Positions 23,441-32,787 of a DNA stretch of 38,930 bases are shown piece after piece. The notes under the pieces were generated by a model. The model searched no databases. It was not told the origin of the DNA and saw nothing but the letters and a program-made list of their open reading frames with translations. Where the stretch lies: NCBI GenBank assembly GCA_003170915.1, contig PMYB01000116.1, positions 746-39,675 on the forward strand, in the 5' to 3' direction. The translations under genes and the position numbers were made by a program. Positions within the stretch are counted from its first letter, which is position 1. The number at the start of each line of letters is the position of its first letter. The stretch is from Bryobacterales bacterium. Lineage in GTDB: Bacteria > Acidobacteriota > Terriglobia > Bryobacterales > Bryobacteraceae.

Positions 23441-24321
23441 GCAGACGAACTAAGATCGTGGCGGCACTCGTCTTTCTCGGGATCCTCCACGGCCTGGCGA
23501 TCTTCGCCGGCTTCCTGGCGCCCTATCCGTATGCCGAACAGCACCGCGAGTTCCCCTACGCTCCGCCCAGCTCCATTCACTTCTCTCGTCTTCAATTCCT
23601 GGTCCACGGGCGGCTGTTCGGCGCGCGGGAGCCGGGCGTCATCTTCCTTCTCGGCTCCGATGCTTACGGCCGGGACCTGTTCTCGCGCCTGCTATACGGC
23701 GGGCGGGTGTCGTTGCTCACTGGGTTGCTGGCGGCGTTTCTGTCTCTCGGCCTGGGCCTGGCGCTGGGGACGGTGGCAGGCTTTTACGGCGGATGGCTGG
23801 ATCGGCTCCTCATGCGCTCGGGCGAGCTGGTCATGGCTCTGCCGTGGCTCTATTTGCTCCTCGCCGTGCGGGCGTTTCTGCCGCTCCATATCACCACGGT
23901 GCAGGCGTTCTTCCTGATCGTCGTCATCATCGGCGGAGTGGGATGGGTGCGGCCCGCGCGCCTGATCCGGGGCGTGGTGCTCAGCGCCAGGGAGCGCGGC
24001 TTCGTCCTGGCCGCGCGCGGTTTCGGCGCTTCCGATGCCTATCTGATCCGGCGCCACATTCTGCCGCTGACCCTGGGCGTGGTGCTCACGCAAGCCACGG
24101 TATTGATCCCCCAGTACATCCTTGCGGAGGTCGCACTCTCCTTCCTGGGCTTGGGAGTGGGTGAACCGGTGCCAAGCTGGGGCAACATGCTGGCGGAAGC
24201 CCAGCAGTATCACGCCCTGGTCGCGCATGGGTGGATGCTGGCTCCGGGATTGGCTATCATCCCGGTTCTGCTGGGTTATCTGCTGCTCGCCGACACCTTG
24301 CTCGAGAGCCGCAACCAGTGA
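23437..24321 (+). CDS. ABC importer permease 2 (OppC/DppC/NikC type)
   Basis: A 294-residue inner-membrane subunit, partner of permease 1. Typical features are a first helix, a periplasmic segment leading to LLGSDAYGRDLFSRLLYGGRVSL (the family's GTDxxGRDxxSR pattern), five further helices, and the EAA loop LAARGFGASDAYLIRRHILP. The C-terminus contains EVALSFLGLGVGEPVPSWGNML, a strongly conserved DppC segment. It is last in the operon, and no periplasmic binding protein gene follows. A small minus-strand gene converges 7 nt after its stop. Confidence 0.9.
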   Translation: MSRRTKIVAALVFLGILHGLAIFAGFLAPYPYAEQHREFPYAPPSSIHFSRLQFLVHGRLFGAREPGVIFLLGSDAYGRDLFSRLLYGGRVSLLTGLLAAFLSLGLGLALGTVAGFYGGWLDRLLMRSGELVMALPWLYLLLAVRAFLPLHITTVQAFFLIVVIIGGVGWVRPARLIRGVVLSARERGFVLAARGFGASDAYLIRRHILPLTLGVVLTQATVLIPQYILAEVALSFLGLGVGEPVPSWGNMLAEAQQYHALVAHGWMLAPGLAIIPVLLGYLLLADTLLESRNQ

Positions 24322-24328
24322 TGCGAGG

Positions 24329-24490
24329 TCATCGCCCCGGCGGGCCGAGCACGACGAGTGGCACAACGGCGCCCACCACCGCTCCGATGATTAGCGCCGA
24401 ATTGCCCGCCCCCAGGAAGGAGACCAGCAGGCCGGCCAGCGAGCCGATGCCCGCTCCCACCACGGCGATCATGAGCCTCTTCGACACCAT
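24329..24490 (-). CDS. small 53-residue membrane protein, unknown
   Basis: A short open frame starting at the ATG at 24490 and ending at the TGA at 24329. After MVSKRLM come two hydrophobic helices (about 7-28 and 31-49) joined by GAGNS, very rich in Gly, Ala and Val ([17 protein letters not shown], then [17 protein letters not shown]), and a short GPPGR tail. The pattern is that of a glycine-rich helical hairpin in the membrane. It fills the gap between the ABC importer and the divergent alcohol dehydrogenase. No clear ribosome-binding site is seen. It could be a small envelope protein or chance coding; the well-formed hairpin makes a real gene somewhat more likely. Confidence 0.5.
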   Translation of the reverse strand: MVSKRLMIAVVGAGIGSLAGLLVSFLGAGNSALIIGAVVGAVVPLVVLGPPGR

Positions 24491-24522
24491 ACTATTCTTG
24501 CACCGCGCGGGATAATCGAGCT

Positions 24523-25518
24523 ATGAAGGCTTGTGTACTCGTATCGCCGGCGCCCGTCGAATCGAACCCTCTGCGCATCGTGGAATTGCCCAAGCCGAAG
24601 CCTGCCGCCGGCCAGGTGCTCGTGCGGGTCCATGCCTGCGGCGTGTGCCGCACCGATCTCCACGTGGTCGAGGGCGAACTGCCTCCGCGCAAATCGCCCA
24701 TCGTGCCCGGCCACCAGGTGGTGGGCATCGTGGAAGAGAACGGCGCCCACGCGTCGCGCTTCCAGCCGGGCGCGCGAGTGGGCATCCCCTGGCTGCACCA
24801 GACTTGCGGCGCGTGCGAATACTGCCGATCGGCGCGCGAGAACCTTTGCGAGCGCGCCGTGTTTACCGGCTGGATGGTGGATGGCGGCTACGCCGAGTAC
24901 GTGGTGGCCCCCGAGGACTTCGTCTACGCGCTGCCGGAGGGCGCGAGCGACCTGCATGTGGCGCCGCTGCTGTGCGCCGGAATCATCGGCTTCCGCACCT
25001 TGCGGCTTTCCGGCGTGCGGCCGGGCGGACGCCTCGCCATGTACGGCTTCGGCGCCGCCGCGCACGTCGCCATCCAGGTGGCGCGCCACTGGAACATCGG
25101 CGTCTACGCCATTTCCCGCGACCCGCGCCATCAAAAGCTGGCGCTCGATCTGGGCGCGGTGTGGGCCGGCGGGTCGGATGACGAGCCGCCCCAAAAAGTC
25201 GACGCGGCCATGATCTTCGCTCCCGCCGGCGAGTTGGTGGCGCCGGCGCTGCGGGCGCTCAAGCGCGGAGGGACGGTGGCCATCGGTGGGATTCACATGA
25301 GTCCCATTCCGCCGCTCGATTACAGCCTGCTCTACCACGAGCGCGCCATCCGCAGCGTCGCCAACAACACCCGCCAGGACGGAGAAGACTTCCTGCGGAT
25401 CGCCGCCGAAATCCCCATCCACACCGAGGTGCGCGAATTCGCTCTCGAGCAAGCCAACGAGGCGTTGAATGCCCTGAAGAACGACGCCATTCGCGGCGCC
25501 GCCGTGTTGCGCATTTGA
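24523..25518 (+). CDS. zinc-dependent alcohol dehydrogenase family protein
   Basis: A 331-residue medium-chain dehydrogenase/reductase. Catalytic zinc ligands are visible in [11 protein letters not shown] and in PGHQVVG, and the structural zinc site is the four-Cys lobe [15 protein letters not shown]. The nucleotide-binding Rossmann part is degenerate, with [16 protein letters not shown] in place of the usual GxGGxG. It resembles the AdhP-like single-chain group that oxidises alcohols or reduces aldehydes with NAD(P). Adjacent Gly residues are partly replaced by Ala in the dinucleotide loop, as happens in a subfamily of these enzymes. The ilvD gene begins 21 nt downstream on the same strand and may be co-transcribed. 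Confidence 0.88.
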   Translation: MKACVLVSPAPVESNPLRIVELPKPKPAAGQVLVRVHACGVCRTDLHVVEGELPPRKSPIVPGHQVVGIVEENGAHASRFQPGARVGIPWLHQTCGACEYCRSARENLCERAVFTGWMVDGGYAEYVVAPEDFVYALPEGASDLHVAPLLCAGIIGFRTLRLSGVRPGGRLAMYGFGAAAHVAIQVARHWNIGVYAISRDPRHQKLALDLGAVWAGGSDDEPPQKVDAAMIFAPAGELVAPALRALKRGGTVAIGGIHMSPIPPLDYSLLYHERAIRSVANNTRQDGEDFLRIAAEIPIHTEVREFALEQANEALNALKNDAIRGAAVLRI

Positions 25519-25539
25519 CGTACACTGGTTATTTCCCCT

Positions 25540-27213
25540 ATGAAACTCCAAAGCTATACCATTACCCAGGGCCGCGACCGCGCGCCCGCGCGCGCCATGC
25601 TGAAAGGCATCGGCTTCACCGATGAGGACCTCGCCAAGCCGATCATCGGCGTGGCCAACACCTGGATCGAGACCATGCCCTGCAATTACAACCTGCGGGA
25701 ACTGGCCGTCAAGGTGAAGGAGGGCATCCGCGCGGCCGGCGGCACTCCCATGGAGTTCAATACCATCGCCATCAGCGACGGCGTGACCATGGGCACCGAG
25801 GGCATGAAGGCCTCGCTCGTCAGCCGCGAGGTGATCGCCGATTCCATCGAGCTGCTGGTGCGCGGCCACATGTTCGACGGCGTCGTGGCTCTCGTCGCCT
25901 GCGACAAGACCATTCCCGGCGCGGCTATGGCCTTGCTGCGCACCAACGTCCCCGGCCTGGTGCTCTACGGCGGCTCCATCCTGCCGGGCAAGTACAAGGG
26001 CCGCGACATCAGCATCGGCGACGTTTTCGAGGCGGTGGGCGCCAACGCGGCGGGCCGCATCACGGACGCCGAGCTGCTCGATATCGAAGACCATGCCTGC
26101 CCCGGCGCGGGCGCTTGCGGAGGCCAGTTCACCGCCAACACCATGGCCACGGTGATGGAGCTGATCGGACTTTGCCCGATGGGCATGGCCGCCGTGCCGC
26201 AGGTGGATAAGCGCAAGGACGACGTGTGCTACCGCTGCGGCCAAATCATCATGGATGCCGTCCGCAACGATCTGCGCCCGCGCGACATCTGCACGCGCAA
26301 GGCGTTCAACAACGCCATCGCCAGCGTGGCCGCCACGGGAGGCTCGACTAACGCCGTGCTCCACCTGCTGGCCATGGCGCGCGAAGCCGAAGTGCCGCTT
26401 TCCATCGACGATTTCGACGCCATCTGCGCCCGTACCCCGATCTTCGTCGACCTCAAGCCCGCCGGCCGTTTCATGGCCGCGGACGTGGATAAAGCCGGCG
26501 GCATCGGGGTGATCGCGCAGCGCCTGGTGGAGGGCAAGCTCGCCGATGGCTCGGCTGTCACGGTGACGGGCCGCACCTTGGCCGAAGAAGCCGCCGATGC
26601 TCACGAGACTCCCGGCCAGGAAGTGATTCTGCCCCTGAATAAGGCCCTCAAGCCGCGCGGCGGAATCGCCATCCTGCGCGGAAGCCTGGCCCCTGAAGGC
26701 TGTGTCATCAAGCTGGCCGGCCACGAGAAGAAAGTCCACCACGGTCCCGCCCGCGTCTTCGATCGCGAAGAAGACTCCATGGAAGCGGTCACACACGGCA
26801 AGATCAAGCCCAACGACGTGATGATCATCCGCAACGAAGGCCCGCGCGGCGGCCCCGGCATGCGCGAGATGCTGGGCGTGACTGGGGCCATCGTGGGCGC
26901 CGGCCTTTCCGACAGCGTGGCGCTGGTGACCGACGGACGTTTCAGCGGCGCCACCCACGGTTTCATGATCGCCCACGTTTCCCCCGAGGCCTTCAACGGC
27001 GGCCCCATCGCCGTCGTCGAGGAAGGCGACCCGATCACAGTGGATGCCGACAAGGGCGTAATCGATATCGACATTCCCGCCGCGGAGTTGGCCCGACGCC
27101 TGGGCGCGTGGAAGCCGCGCGCCCCGCGCTACAAGACCGGCGTCTTCGCCAAGTATTGCGCGCTGGTCTCTTCGGCCTCCGAAGGCGCCATCACGCGCCC
27201 TTCACAGAATTAA
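25540..27213 (+). CDS. ilvD: dihydroxy-acid dehydratase
   Basis: A 557-residue protein of the expected length for IlvD, which converts 2,3-dihydroxy-isovalerate or -3-methylvalerate to the 2-keto acids leading to valine, leucine and isoleucine. The iron-sulfur ligand cysteines are C48 (TMPCNYN), C121 (ACDKTIPG) and C193 ([10 protein letters not shown]). The segments [35 protein letters not shown] and [11 protein letters not shown] are all IlvD hallmarks. It is complete and follows the alcohol dehydrogenase by 21 nt. Its last 12 nt overlap the end of the convergent queA gene. No Shine-Dalgarno sequence is evident before the ATG. Confidence 0.96.
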   Translation: MKLQSYTITQGRDRAPARAMLKGIGFTDEDLAKPIIGVANTWIETMPCNYNLRELAVKVKEGIRAAGGTPMEFNTIAISDGVTMGTEGMKASLVSREVIADSIELLVRGHMFDGVVALVACDKTIPGAAMALLRTNVPGLVLYGGSILPGKYKGRDISIGDVFEAVGANAAGRITDAELLDIEDHACPGAGACGGQFTANTMATVMELIGLCPMGMAAVPQVDKRKDDVCYRCGQIIMDAVRNDLRPRDICTRKAFNNAIASVAATGGSTNAVLHLLAMAREAEVPLSIDDFDAICARTPIFVDLKPAGRFMAADVDKAGGIGVIAQRLVEGKLADGSAVTVTGRTLAEEAADAHETPGQEVILPLNKALKPRGGIAILRGSLAPEGCVIKLAGHEKKVHHGPARVFDREEDSMEAVTHGKIKPNDVMIIRNEGPRGGPGMREMLGVTGAIVGAGLSDSVALVTDGRFSGATHGFMIAHVSPEAFNGGPIAVVEEGDPITVDADKGVIDIDIPAAELARRLGAWKPRAPRYKTGVFAKYCALVSSASEGAITRPSQN

Positions 27214-28260
27214 CATACAATCGCCGTAGGAATAGAAGCGGTAGCGCGTCTCGACCGCATGCCGGTAGGCCGCCAGGGTGAGTTCCGTCCCCGCGAACGC
27301 GCACACCAGCAGCAGCAAACTGGTTCGCGGCAGATGAAAATTGGTCAGCAGCGCCCCCACCCCGCGAAACTGAAACCCCGGATAAATGAAGATATCCGTC
27401 TCGCCGCTCATCCGTCCCTCTGGCCACGCGGTCTCGATGGTCCGCACGCTGGTGGTCCCCACGGCCACCACGCGCCTGGCCGCTCGCACTCTGGCCGCAT
27501 TCTCTTCGGTGATCTGGTACCTCTCCGCGTGCAGCCGCCCGTCTTCCACACGCTCGGCGTGCAGCGGCTGAAAGGTGCCGAGCCCCACGTGCAGCGTGAC
27601 GTACGCCACCTCCGCCCCGCGCGCGCGGCAAGCCTCAAGCACCTCCGGCGTGAAATGCAACCCGGCCGTAGGCGCCGCCACCGATCCCTTTTCGCGCGCG
27701 AACACCGTCTGGTACCGTTCGCGATCCGCCGGCTCGTCGGCCCGCTTGATGTACGGCGGCAGCGGCACGTGCCCGATCTTCTCGAATTCCTGGAACAAAT
27801 CCCCTGCGCCGTGAAACCGCACCGTGCGTTCCCCGAATTCCCCGCGCGCAATCACTTCACCCTCGAGCCCGTCCGAAAACCCGACCCGTTCCCCCACCGG
27901 CATCTTGCGGCCCGGCCGGACGAGAGCCTCCCAGTCCCGCCCATCCGGGCTCACAGCGCGCAGCAGGAACACCTCCACTTCTCCGCTCAAATACTCACGC
28001 CGTTTGGGATTCTTCTTCCCGATGGGCAGCGCGTGCACGCCCGCGCGCCGTCCGAACAACCTGGCCGGAAACACGCGGGAGTCGTTCAGAACCAGGCAAT
28101 CCCCTTGGGCCAGGAACTCGGGGAAATCGCGGAATCGCCGGTCTTCCCAACGCCGCTCCGCGCGATGGAGCACCAGCATCCGCGCCCCCGCGCGATCCGC
28201 CAGCGGCTCCTGGGCGATCGACTCCCCGGGCAATTCGTAATCGAAGGCCGCTAGATCCAT
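27202..28260 (-). CDS. queA: tRNA preQ1(34) S-adenosylmethionine ribosyltransferase-isomerase
   Basis: A 352-residue QueA, the enzyme that moves the ribosyl part of S-adenosylmethionine onto preQ1 at the wobble position of tRNAs to give epoxyqueuosine. Hallmarks are the N-terminal [27 protein letters not shown] sequence, [52 protein letters not shown] (residues close to the active site) and [10 protein letters not shown]. The length is normal and the protein is complete. The start ATG is 5 nt after the stop of the upstream propeller/barrel gene, so it is probably transcribed with it. The end overlaps ilvD by 12 nt, convergent. Confidence 0.96.
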   Translation of the reverse strand: MDLAAFDYELPGESIAQEPLADRAGARMLVLHRAERRWEDRRFRDFPEFLAQGDCLVLNDSRVFPARLFGRRAGVHALPIGKKNPKRREYLSGEVEVFLLRAVSPDGRDWEALVRPGRKMPVGERVGFSDGLEGEVIARGEFGERTVRFHGAGDLFQEFEKIGHVPLPPYIKRADEPADRERYQTVFAREKGSVAAPTAGLHFTPEVLEACRARGAEVAYVTLHVGLGTFQPLHAERVEDGRLHAERYQITEENAARVRAARRVVAVGTTSVRTIETAWPEGRMSGETDIFIYPGFQFRGVGALLTNFHLPRTSLLLLVCAFAGTELTLAAYRHAVETRYRFYSYGDCMLIL

Positions 28261-28265
28261 CCGAC

Positions 28266-30986
28266 CTACCAGTTGAACGCCGCAAATGGCTGAATGCGTT
28301 TGTTGCCGAGATCGATGCGGTATGCGTAGCGCATGCCAAACCGGAAGTCGTATGGGAAGTGCAGAAAGTTGAGGTCGAAGACGGCTTCGACGCCGGTGGA
28401 CCGGTACAACCTGTTCCCCACCTTCCCATAGTCGTAAAATAAACTGCCGGCGACCCGCTTGATGTAAGCCAACTGACTGAGCGCCAGGTCGGGATACAGA
28501 AGCGGCATTTCATAGGTGGCGGAGTACTTAGTCAGATCCGCTCCGGTGAAGGGGCTGTAGCCGCGCGGAAAACGAATCTGGCTGGAGAAGTAGTAGCTTC
28601 CGTGCTGGCGCTCATAGCCGCTTTCCAACACCAGCGCGTGATGGCGCAGCAGGCCGGGTGTGGCGAAACGGCCGTCGGCGGATAGAAAGTTTCCGGTGTA
28701 CTGGCCCGTCCACGGTGTCTGGCGATACGTCAGCCGGAAGGTCTGTGCCCACACCGGCGCCAGATCGCGCGGGGCGCGCTCGCGAGTGCGCGAGAATCGC
28801 AGTCCGTACACGAGCGGCGTCAGGCCACCGCCGTTCAGGCTGATGGATTCCACCGCGGCGGCGAAGCTGAGGCCGGTGACGTAATAGCCGCGCGAAAGAT
28901 TCAGCGGAATATGGAACCCGGCACTGGCGGTGCGCTCCGTCCAGGTATCCTTGTGATCCGAGAATTGCAGGCTGCGGTCGCGGTCGGCGAACCCGAGGTC
29001 CAGCACGGGGAAAAAGCGGTTATAGCTGACATTGGTTGCGAACCCGGCGGTCCCTTCGTTGCTGTTGTAGAGGGCGGACGCATCTAAGTTCATCAGCCGC
29101 ATCTTGTCATTCGACATGAGACCGAAGCCAAAGTCCGGCGGAGCGGAAGTAAGTCCCCAGGAATGGACATCTAACAGATGCAGCGACGGGCTGTAGCTCT
29201 CCGCCGGATACTGCGTGTTGGGAATCTGCGCGCTGTAATCGTGGGGTTGGCCATGATAGCCCAGGCCGGCGTACGGCGCCGCGCCGATGCGCCTCCAGTT
29301 GGCGGGGTCCAGAGGAATTTCGGCCGCATTGTAGCCGCGGGCGGAATAGTCGCTGTACAGCAGCTTTGTGCCGTCGGGCGAGATGCTCGGATAATTAGCG
29401 CCGAACTTGGAAGAGGTCACGCGATAGCGCAGCCCTTCCGGTATCTCCACCGCATAGATGTCCATGGTGCCTTCGGGCGAAGACTTGTAGAGCACATAGT
29501 TCTTGAAGAACACCGGGTTTGCCAGCTCTTCATCGCAGTGCGAAATTACATCCGTAAACTTTTGGGACTCCAGGTCGACCACCGTGAGCGCGCGGCCGGC
29601 GCCGCTCTGAGTCACCATCGCGATGCGGCGGCCGTCGTCCGACCAGGCGGGCGAATAGATCATGTCGTTCTCGGGCGACGCCATCCGCTGCAGCTCGGCG
29701 CCGGTGCCGGCATCCAGTATGACCAGCGAGCAGAGCCGCTCGGGAAGAAACTCGACCACCGCGACGCGCGTGGCATCCGGCGAAAGCACCGGGTTCATGA
29801 AGCGCGTCTTGTGGGTGAGGCGGCGGGTGTGTCCGCGAGCCAGGTCGCGGATCAGGATCTCGGAATAGCCGCGCAGCCAGCGCACGTCCGGGACGTACTC
29901 ATCCCACACCATCCGTCCTTTCACCACCGAAGTCCGGTTGGAGGCCATCACCGACGGCGTAAAGCGAAAGAGTTTCTGCTCGCGGCCGTCGGGACGAAGG
30001 CGGACCACTTCCACAGGGTAGCTGTCCATCCCGATCTTCTGCGCCAGCACGCTGCCATCGGTTTCGAACACGGGCTGATAGTAACCGGTGAAGACGCTCT
30101 TGGCTTCGGTGTTGACGATGGCTGGCTGGCTGAATTCCATCTCCGCCGCCTTCGACTCCCACCGCTCGCCTATGTCAGACATGGTGTCGTCGTAGTTGGC
30201 GCCGGCGCCGCGGCCAGTCTCCTTCTTCATGGCAGCCGACAACGCGAAGGGGTTCCACGACGACTTGGCGGTGCCCGCCAGGATCTTGTCCCAGGCCTCA
30301 GGACCGCTGGTGCGGTTCACATGGCTCACCAGAAAGGAACCCAGCTCATCGGGGCTTGGCACCGCATCCTTATAAGAACCGTGCTCGGCCTTCATGAAAG
30401 AATAGTGCTGACCCGAGAGCAGCAGGGCGCGGGTGGTGGCCTCCGAGGACGCGAACTGGCCCACGCCGCCGCGCATCATGGTGGCCTCGGCAACCCGGGC
30501 GTCCCCGGCCATCCACCAGTCCGGAAGGGACATGCCTCGGACCGCGGCCATTCCCGCTTCGCCGAACAGCGTGGTCGCCACCTTGCCGAAGCCATGATTC
30601 ATCTTGGCGATCTGCACCAGGCGGCGGCCTTCGGTGGCGGTCAGGCTGGCGATCCAGTCGTTGGTGCCCCAAAAGCCCTGGGCCGGCATCATATTGAATG
30701 TGGCCATGCGGGGGAAGAGGGACACATTGCCGCCCGAGTAGCGCGTCACGTTCTGGTTGGCAAGCATGACCACGGTATGCCGCGGAAGCGCCGCTCCCAG
30801 CGACTGGCTCAGGGGAGCGTAGAGAGTCTCGAGCGAGTTGGCGGCGCGCTGGGCATCGGCCTCGATTCCATGCGGGAAGATCACGTCGAAGTGCTCGGTC
30901 CGGATTTTGCGCCACTCGGTATCCGGGGGATACTGCGCCCGCAGCGTGGGTGCCAGGCAAAATGCCAACAGGACGAAATCTCTCAT
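28266..30986 (-). CDS. secreted protein: degenerate peptidase-like domain, PD40 propeller, C-terminal barrel
   Basis: A 906-residue protein with a signal peptide ending PTLRAQ. The N-terminal 300 residues resemble gluzincin-type peptidase-like proteins ([16 protein letters not shown], then [16 protein letters not shown]). Where I expect a zinc motif of the form HEYRHVVQ, the sequence reads TEGRRLVQ (118-125), so both histidines are missing. The middle (about 330-600) carries TolB/PD40-type propeller repeats ([46 protein letters not shown]). The C-terminal 300 residues are amphipathic strands ending in an aromatic residue (PFAAFNW), like an outer-membrane barrel. It sits 13 nt after the RidA-like gene and 5 nt before queA. 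Confidence 0.75.
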   Translation of the reverse strand: MRDFVLLAFCLAPTLRAQYPPDTEWRKIRTEHFDVIFPHGIEADAQRAANSLETLYAPLSQSLGAALPRHTVVMLANQNVTRYSGGNVSLFPRMATFNMMPAQGFWGTNDWIASLTATEGRRLVQIAKMNHGFGKVATTLFGEAGMAAVRGMSLPDWWMAGDARVAEATMMRGGVGQFASSEATTRALLLSGQHYSFMKAEHGSYKDAVPSPDELGSFLVSHVNRTSGPEAWDKILAGTAKSSWNPFALSAAMKKETGRGAGANYDDTMSDIGERWESKAAEMEFSQPAIVNTEAKSVFTGYYQPVFETDGSVLAQKIGMDSYPVEVVRLRPDGREQKLFRFTPSVMASNRTSVVKGRMVWDEYVPDVRWLRGYSEILIRDLARGHTRRLTHKTRFMNPVLSPDATRVAVVEFLPERLCSLVILDAGTGAELQRMASPENDMIYSPAWSDDGRRIAMVTQSGAGRALTVVDLESQKFTDVISHCDEELANPVFFKNYVLYKSSPEGTMDIYAVEIPEGLRYRVTSSKFGANYPSISPDGTKLLYSDYSARGYNAAEIPLDPANWRRIGAAPYAGLGYHGQPHDYSAQIPNTQYPAESYSPSLHLLDVHSWGLTSAPPDFGFGLMSNDKMRLMNLDASALYNSNEGTAGFATNVSYNRFFPVLDLGFADRDRSLQFSDHKDTWTERTASAGFHIPLNLSRGYYVTGLSFAAAVESISLNGGGLTPLVYGLRFSRTRERAPRDLAPVWAQTFRLTYRQTPWTGQYTGNFLSADGRFATPGLLRHHALVLESGYERQHGSYYFSSQIRFPRGYSPFTGADLTKYSATYEMPLLYPDLALSQLAYIKRVAGSLFYDYGKVGNRLYRSTGVEAVFDLNFLHFPYDFRFGMRYAYRIDLGNKRIQPFAAFNW

Positions 30987-30999
30987 GAGCGCTCTGTTC

Positions 31000-31452
31000 C
31001 TATTTTCGCGCAGTGACGGTGATCTCGATGCGCGCCTTCGGCAACGCCAGCCTGGTCACACCCACGGCGGTGCGCGAAGGCCGCGGCGTCTTGAAGTAAG
31101 TGGCGTAGACGGCATTCATGCGCGCGAACAGGTCCATGTCCGTGAGATACACCTGCACGGACACCACGTCCGCATAGGTCATGCCCGCTGCCTTGAGGAC
31201 GATGCCGATGTTGTCCACACACGTCTTCACTTCGGCTTCGAAATCGGCGGGGACTTCGCGGGTTTTGAGATCGGCGCCGATCTGGCCGGAGATGTAGAGG
31301 GTTCCATCCACCAGGACGCCGGGGCTGTACATCGGTTCGGCGGCGCCCGGCGCCGGGGCGAATTCCGGCGGGGTAATCGTTTTCTTTTGGGCCTGCAAGG
31401 GCACAGCGAGGGAGAGCGTGCCCAGAAGCAACGCGCAGAGATTGGTTCGCAT
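31000..31452 (-). CDS. exported RidA/YjgF-family protein
   Basis: From the ATG at 31452 this is a 150-residue protein: a signal peptide (MRTNLCALLLGTLSLAVPLQAQ-like, about 21 residues) followed by a full RidA domain. YSPGVLVDGTLYISGQIG, the central DVVSVQVYLTDM and the C-terminal PSRTAVGVTRLALPKARIEI, which includes the conserved Arg, are typical. Cytoplasmic RidA hydrolyses reactive enamine/imine intermediates. An exported form is unusual and its substrate is unknown. The frame extends 15 codons upstream, but the signal peptide makes the inner ATG more likely. It is divergent from the HigB-like toxin gene and 13 nt upstream of the propeller/barrel gene. Confidence 0.85.
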   Translation of the reverse strand: MRTNLCALLLGTLSLAVPLQAQKKTITPPEFAPAPGAAEPMYSPGVLVDGTLYISGQIGADLKTREVPADFEAEVKTCVDNIGIVLKAAGMTYADVVSVQVYLTDMDLFARMNAVYATYFKTPRPSRTAVGVTRLALPKARIEITVTARK

Positions 31453-31495
31453 GAGTGTCACTGTAGCACTGATCGCAGGGCGGACCCCCGGCCAC

Positions 31496-31533
31496 ATGAC
31501 AGCAATCCGCCGCTCACGTATCTTTTAGGATAC
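31496..31533 (+). promoter_or_regulatory. candidate promoter with overlapping operator palindrome for the HigBA-like pair
   Basis: ATGACA (31496-31501) and TATCTT (31519-31524), 17 nt apart, form a plausible sigma70-like promoter. The -10 box lies inside a palindrome, GTATC-ttttag-GATAC (31518-31533). A repressor bound there would block RNA polymerase, as expected for the self-repression usual in toxin-antitoxin modules. The GTG start of the toxin gene is 9 nt downstream of the palindrome. Inferred from sequence only. Confidence 0.4.
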
Positions 31534-31542
31534 ACTTATGCT

Positions 31543-31884
31543 GTGGAGCCGGTCCCCAGGGAGGTCAGGCTTTACGCGGATGCCAAGGGGCGATGTCCTT
31601 TTGAGATTTGGCTCAACGGGCTGCGGGATTTGAAAGCGAGGGCCATCATTCGGGAGCGAATTGCGCGGCTCATGCTGGGGAACTTCGGCGACGCAAAGGC
31701 TATCGGTGATGGCGTATTTGAAATGCGCGTGACGTTCGGGCCCGGGTATCGCATTTACTGTGCGGAGGATGGCAAGAGAATCATCGTATTGCTTTGCGGT
31801 GGGAGCAGGCGCTCACAGGCGAAGGATATCGGTCGGGCAAGGATCTGCTGGAACGAGTACAAGAGGTTGATCGGTCATGCCTAG
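31543..31884 (+). CDS. HigB-like toxin (RelE/ParE superfamily, phage Gp49-like)
   Basis: A 113-residue protein from the GTG at 31543. The frame is open far upstream, but that part lies opposite the RidA-like gene, and family sequence starts here. Recognisable parts are PFEIWLNGLRDLKARAIIRERIARLMLGNFGDAK, then GVFEMRVTFGPGYRIYCAED and IIVLLCGGSRRSQAKDI. This is the pattern of Gp49-like/addiction-module killer proteins related to RelE and HigB, which cut mRNA on the ribosome. It overlaps the antitoxin gene by 8 nt, with the toxin first, as in HigBA. AGGA lies 12 nt before the GTG. Confidence 0.82.
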   Translation: MEPVPREVRLYADAKGRCPFEIWLNGLRDLKARAIIRERIARLMLGNFGDAKAIGDGVFEMRVTFGPGYRIYCAEDGKRIIVLLCGGSRRSQAKDIGRARICWNEYKRLIGHA

Positions 31885-32188
31885 AGGTTATCGAGATTAC
31901 GAAGAAAGCTTGAAGGAAGGGCTGCGCGACCCGGAGGAAGCGGCCGGTTACCTGAATGCCTGCCTGGCGGGAGGATCTCGCGAGGTGTTTCTGCTGGCGC
32001 TACGCCAGGTTGCAGCCGCCCACGGCATCGGCAGCGTGGCAAAGCAAAGCGACCTGGGGCGTGAGTCGCTCTATCGCACGCTCTCGGCAAAGGGCAATCC
32101 GCGGCTTGAGACGCTGCTGCGGCTGTTGGACACCGCGGGCCTCAGGTTGTCCGTGGAAGCCAAGAAGCGAAAACCGCGCGCCGCCTGA
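31877..32188 (+). CDS. HigA-like addiction module antidote protein
   Basis: A 103-residue antitoxin typical of the partner of Gp49-like toxins. After YRDYEESLKEGLRDPEEAAGYLNACL-type sequence comes a Xre/lambda-repressor-like helix-turn-helix (IGSVAKQSDLGRESLYRTLSAKGNPRLETLLRLLDTAGL), then a basic tail. The N-terminal helix should cover the toxin and the HTH should bind the operator. It is co-translated with the toxin through an 8-nt overlap. Length and layout fit the 'putative addiction module antidote' family. Confidence 0.85.
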   Translation: MPRGYRDYEESLKEGLRDPEEAAGYLNACLAGGSREVFLLALRQVAAAHGIGSVAKQSDLGRESLYRTLSAKGNPRLETLLRLLDTAGLRLSVEAKKRKPRAA

Positions 32189-32252
32189 GCGCGAGCCCTA
32201 TTTGCGCTCGGTGACGGCGTTTCCCGCGCGAAGCGATAGCGAGGATTAAACG

Positions 32253-32504
32253 ATGAAAGAAACCCAAACATATCCCCTACGGCTGCTACGTTCGCTCAAA
32301 GAGGCGGTTGAGCGGTTAAGCCGGGAAGACCGGACGAGCATCAACCAGTTCGTGGCCACGGCGGTGGTAGAGAAGGTCTCGGCACTTCAGACCGCGAAAC
32401 ATTTCGCGGACCGGCAGGCGCGGGCGGATTTCAAGGCTTTCGACAAGATCATGAGGCGGAGGGGCGGAAAGACGCCCCGGAAAGGCGATGAAATGCCGGC
32501 GTAG
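32253..32504 (+). CDS. orphan ribbon-helix-helix antitoxin-like protein
   Basis: An 83-residue protein whose N-terminal half fits an Arc-type ribbon-helix-helix: a strand (TYPLRLLRSLKEAVERLS) followed by EDRTSINQFVATAVVEKVSAL, the usual RHH helix-turn-helix. The C-terminus is basic (IMRRRGGKTPRKGD). Related short proteins are often annotated as HicB-family or CopG-like antitoxins. No toxin is encoded directly next to it: the next gene, HicA, has its own HicB. GAGGA lies ten bases before the ATG. It could be a leftover antitoxin or a small DNA-binding regulator. Confidence 0.65.
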   Translation: MKETQTYPLRLLRSLKEAVERLSREDRTSINQFVATAVVEKVSALQTAKHFADRQARADFKAFDKIMRRRGGKTPRKGDEMPA

Positions 32505-32586
32505 CCCAAAGGGGCGCCTTGACTGAGCAGTAAAGTTCCGCGATGGGCGTTAGGCGGCAAGGTGGTGAACGTCGTACCATGAATTC

Positions 32587-32787
32587 GTGCCGGTCAAGAT
32601 TCGCGATCTGATCAGGACACTGGAAAACGCAGGGTGGCGCCACGTCCGGACCTCTGGCGACCATCGGGTCTTTCGAAACCCTGAGGGTCGCGTTACGATC
32701 GTGTCGGGGAAGCTTGGGGACGACGTTCGGCCTGGCACGTATCACGCCGTTTTGCGGCAAACTGGCATCAAGGAGGCCGATAAATGA
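32587..32787 (+). CDS. HicA family toxin (second copy)
   Basis: A 66-residue protein from the GTG at 32587; a nearby ATG at 32579 is in another frame. The sequence VKIRDLIRTLENAGWRHVRTSGDHRVFRNPEG shows the HicA helix and the strand with the catalytic-type His (SGDHRVF), and the C-terminus TYHAVLRQTGI is the second family helix. It should be an mRNA-cleaving toxin. It overlaps the HicB-like gene by 4 nt and comes first, the opposite order to the HicBA pair near 3 kb. The two HicA proteins are clearly different in sequence. Confidence 0.82.
   Translation: MPVKIRDLIRTLENAGWRHVRTSGDHRVFRNPEGRVTIVSGKLGDDVRPGTYHAVLRQTGIKEADK

Noticed and set aside
24469..26976. An 835-codon minus-strand open frame opposite the alcohol dehydrogenase and ilvD genes
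   Set aside because: It spans two well-recognised plus-strand genes and shows the composition of an antisense frame.
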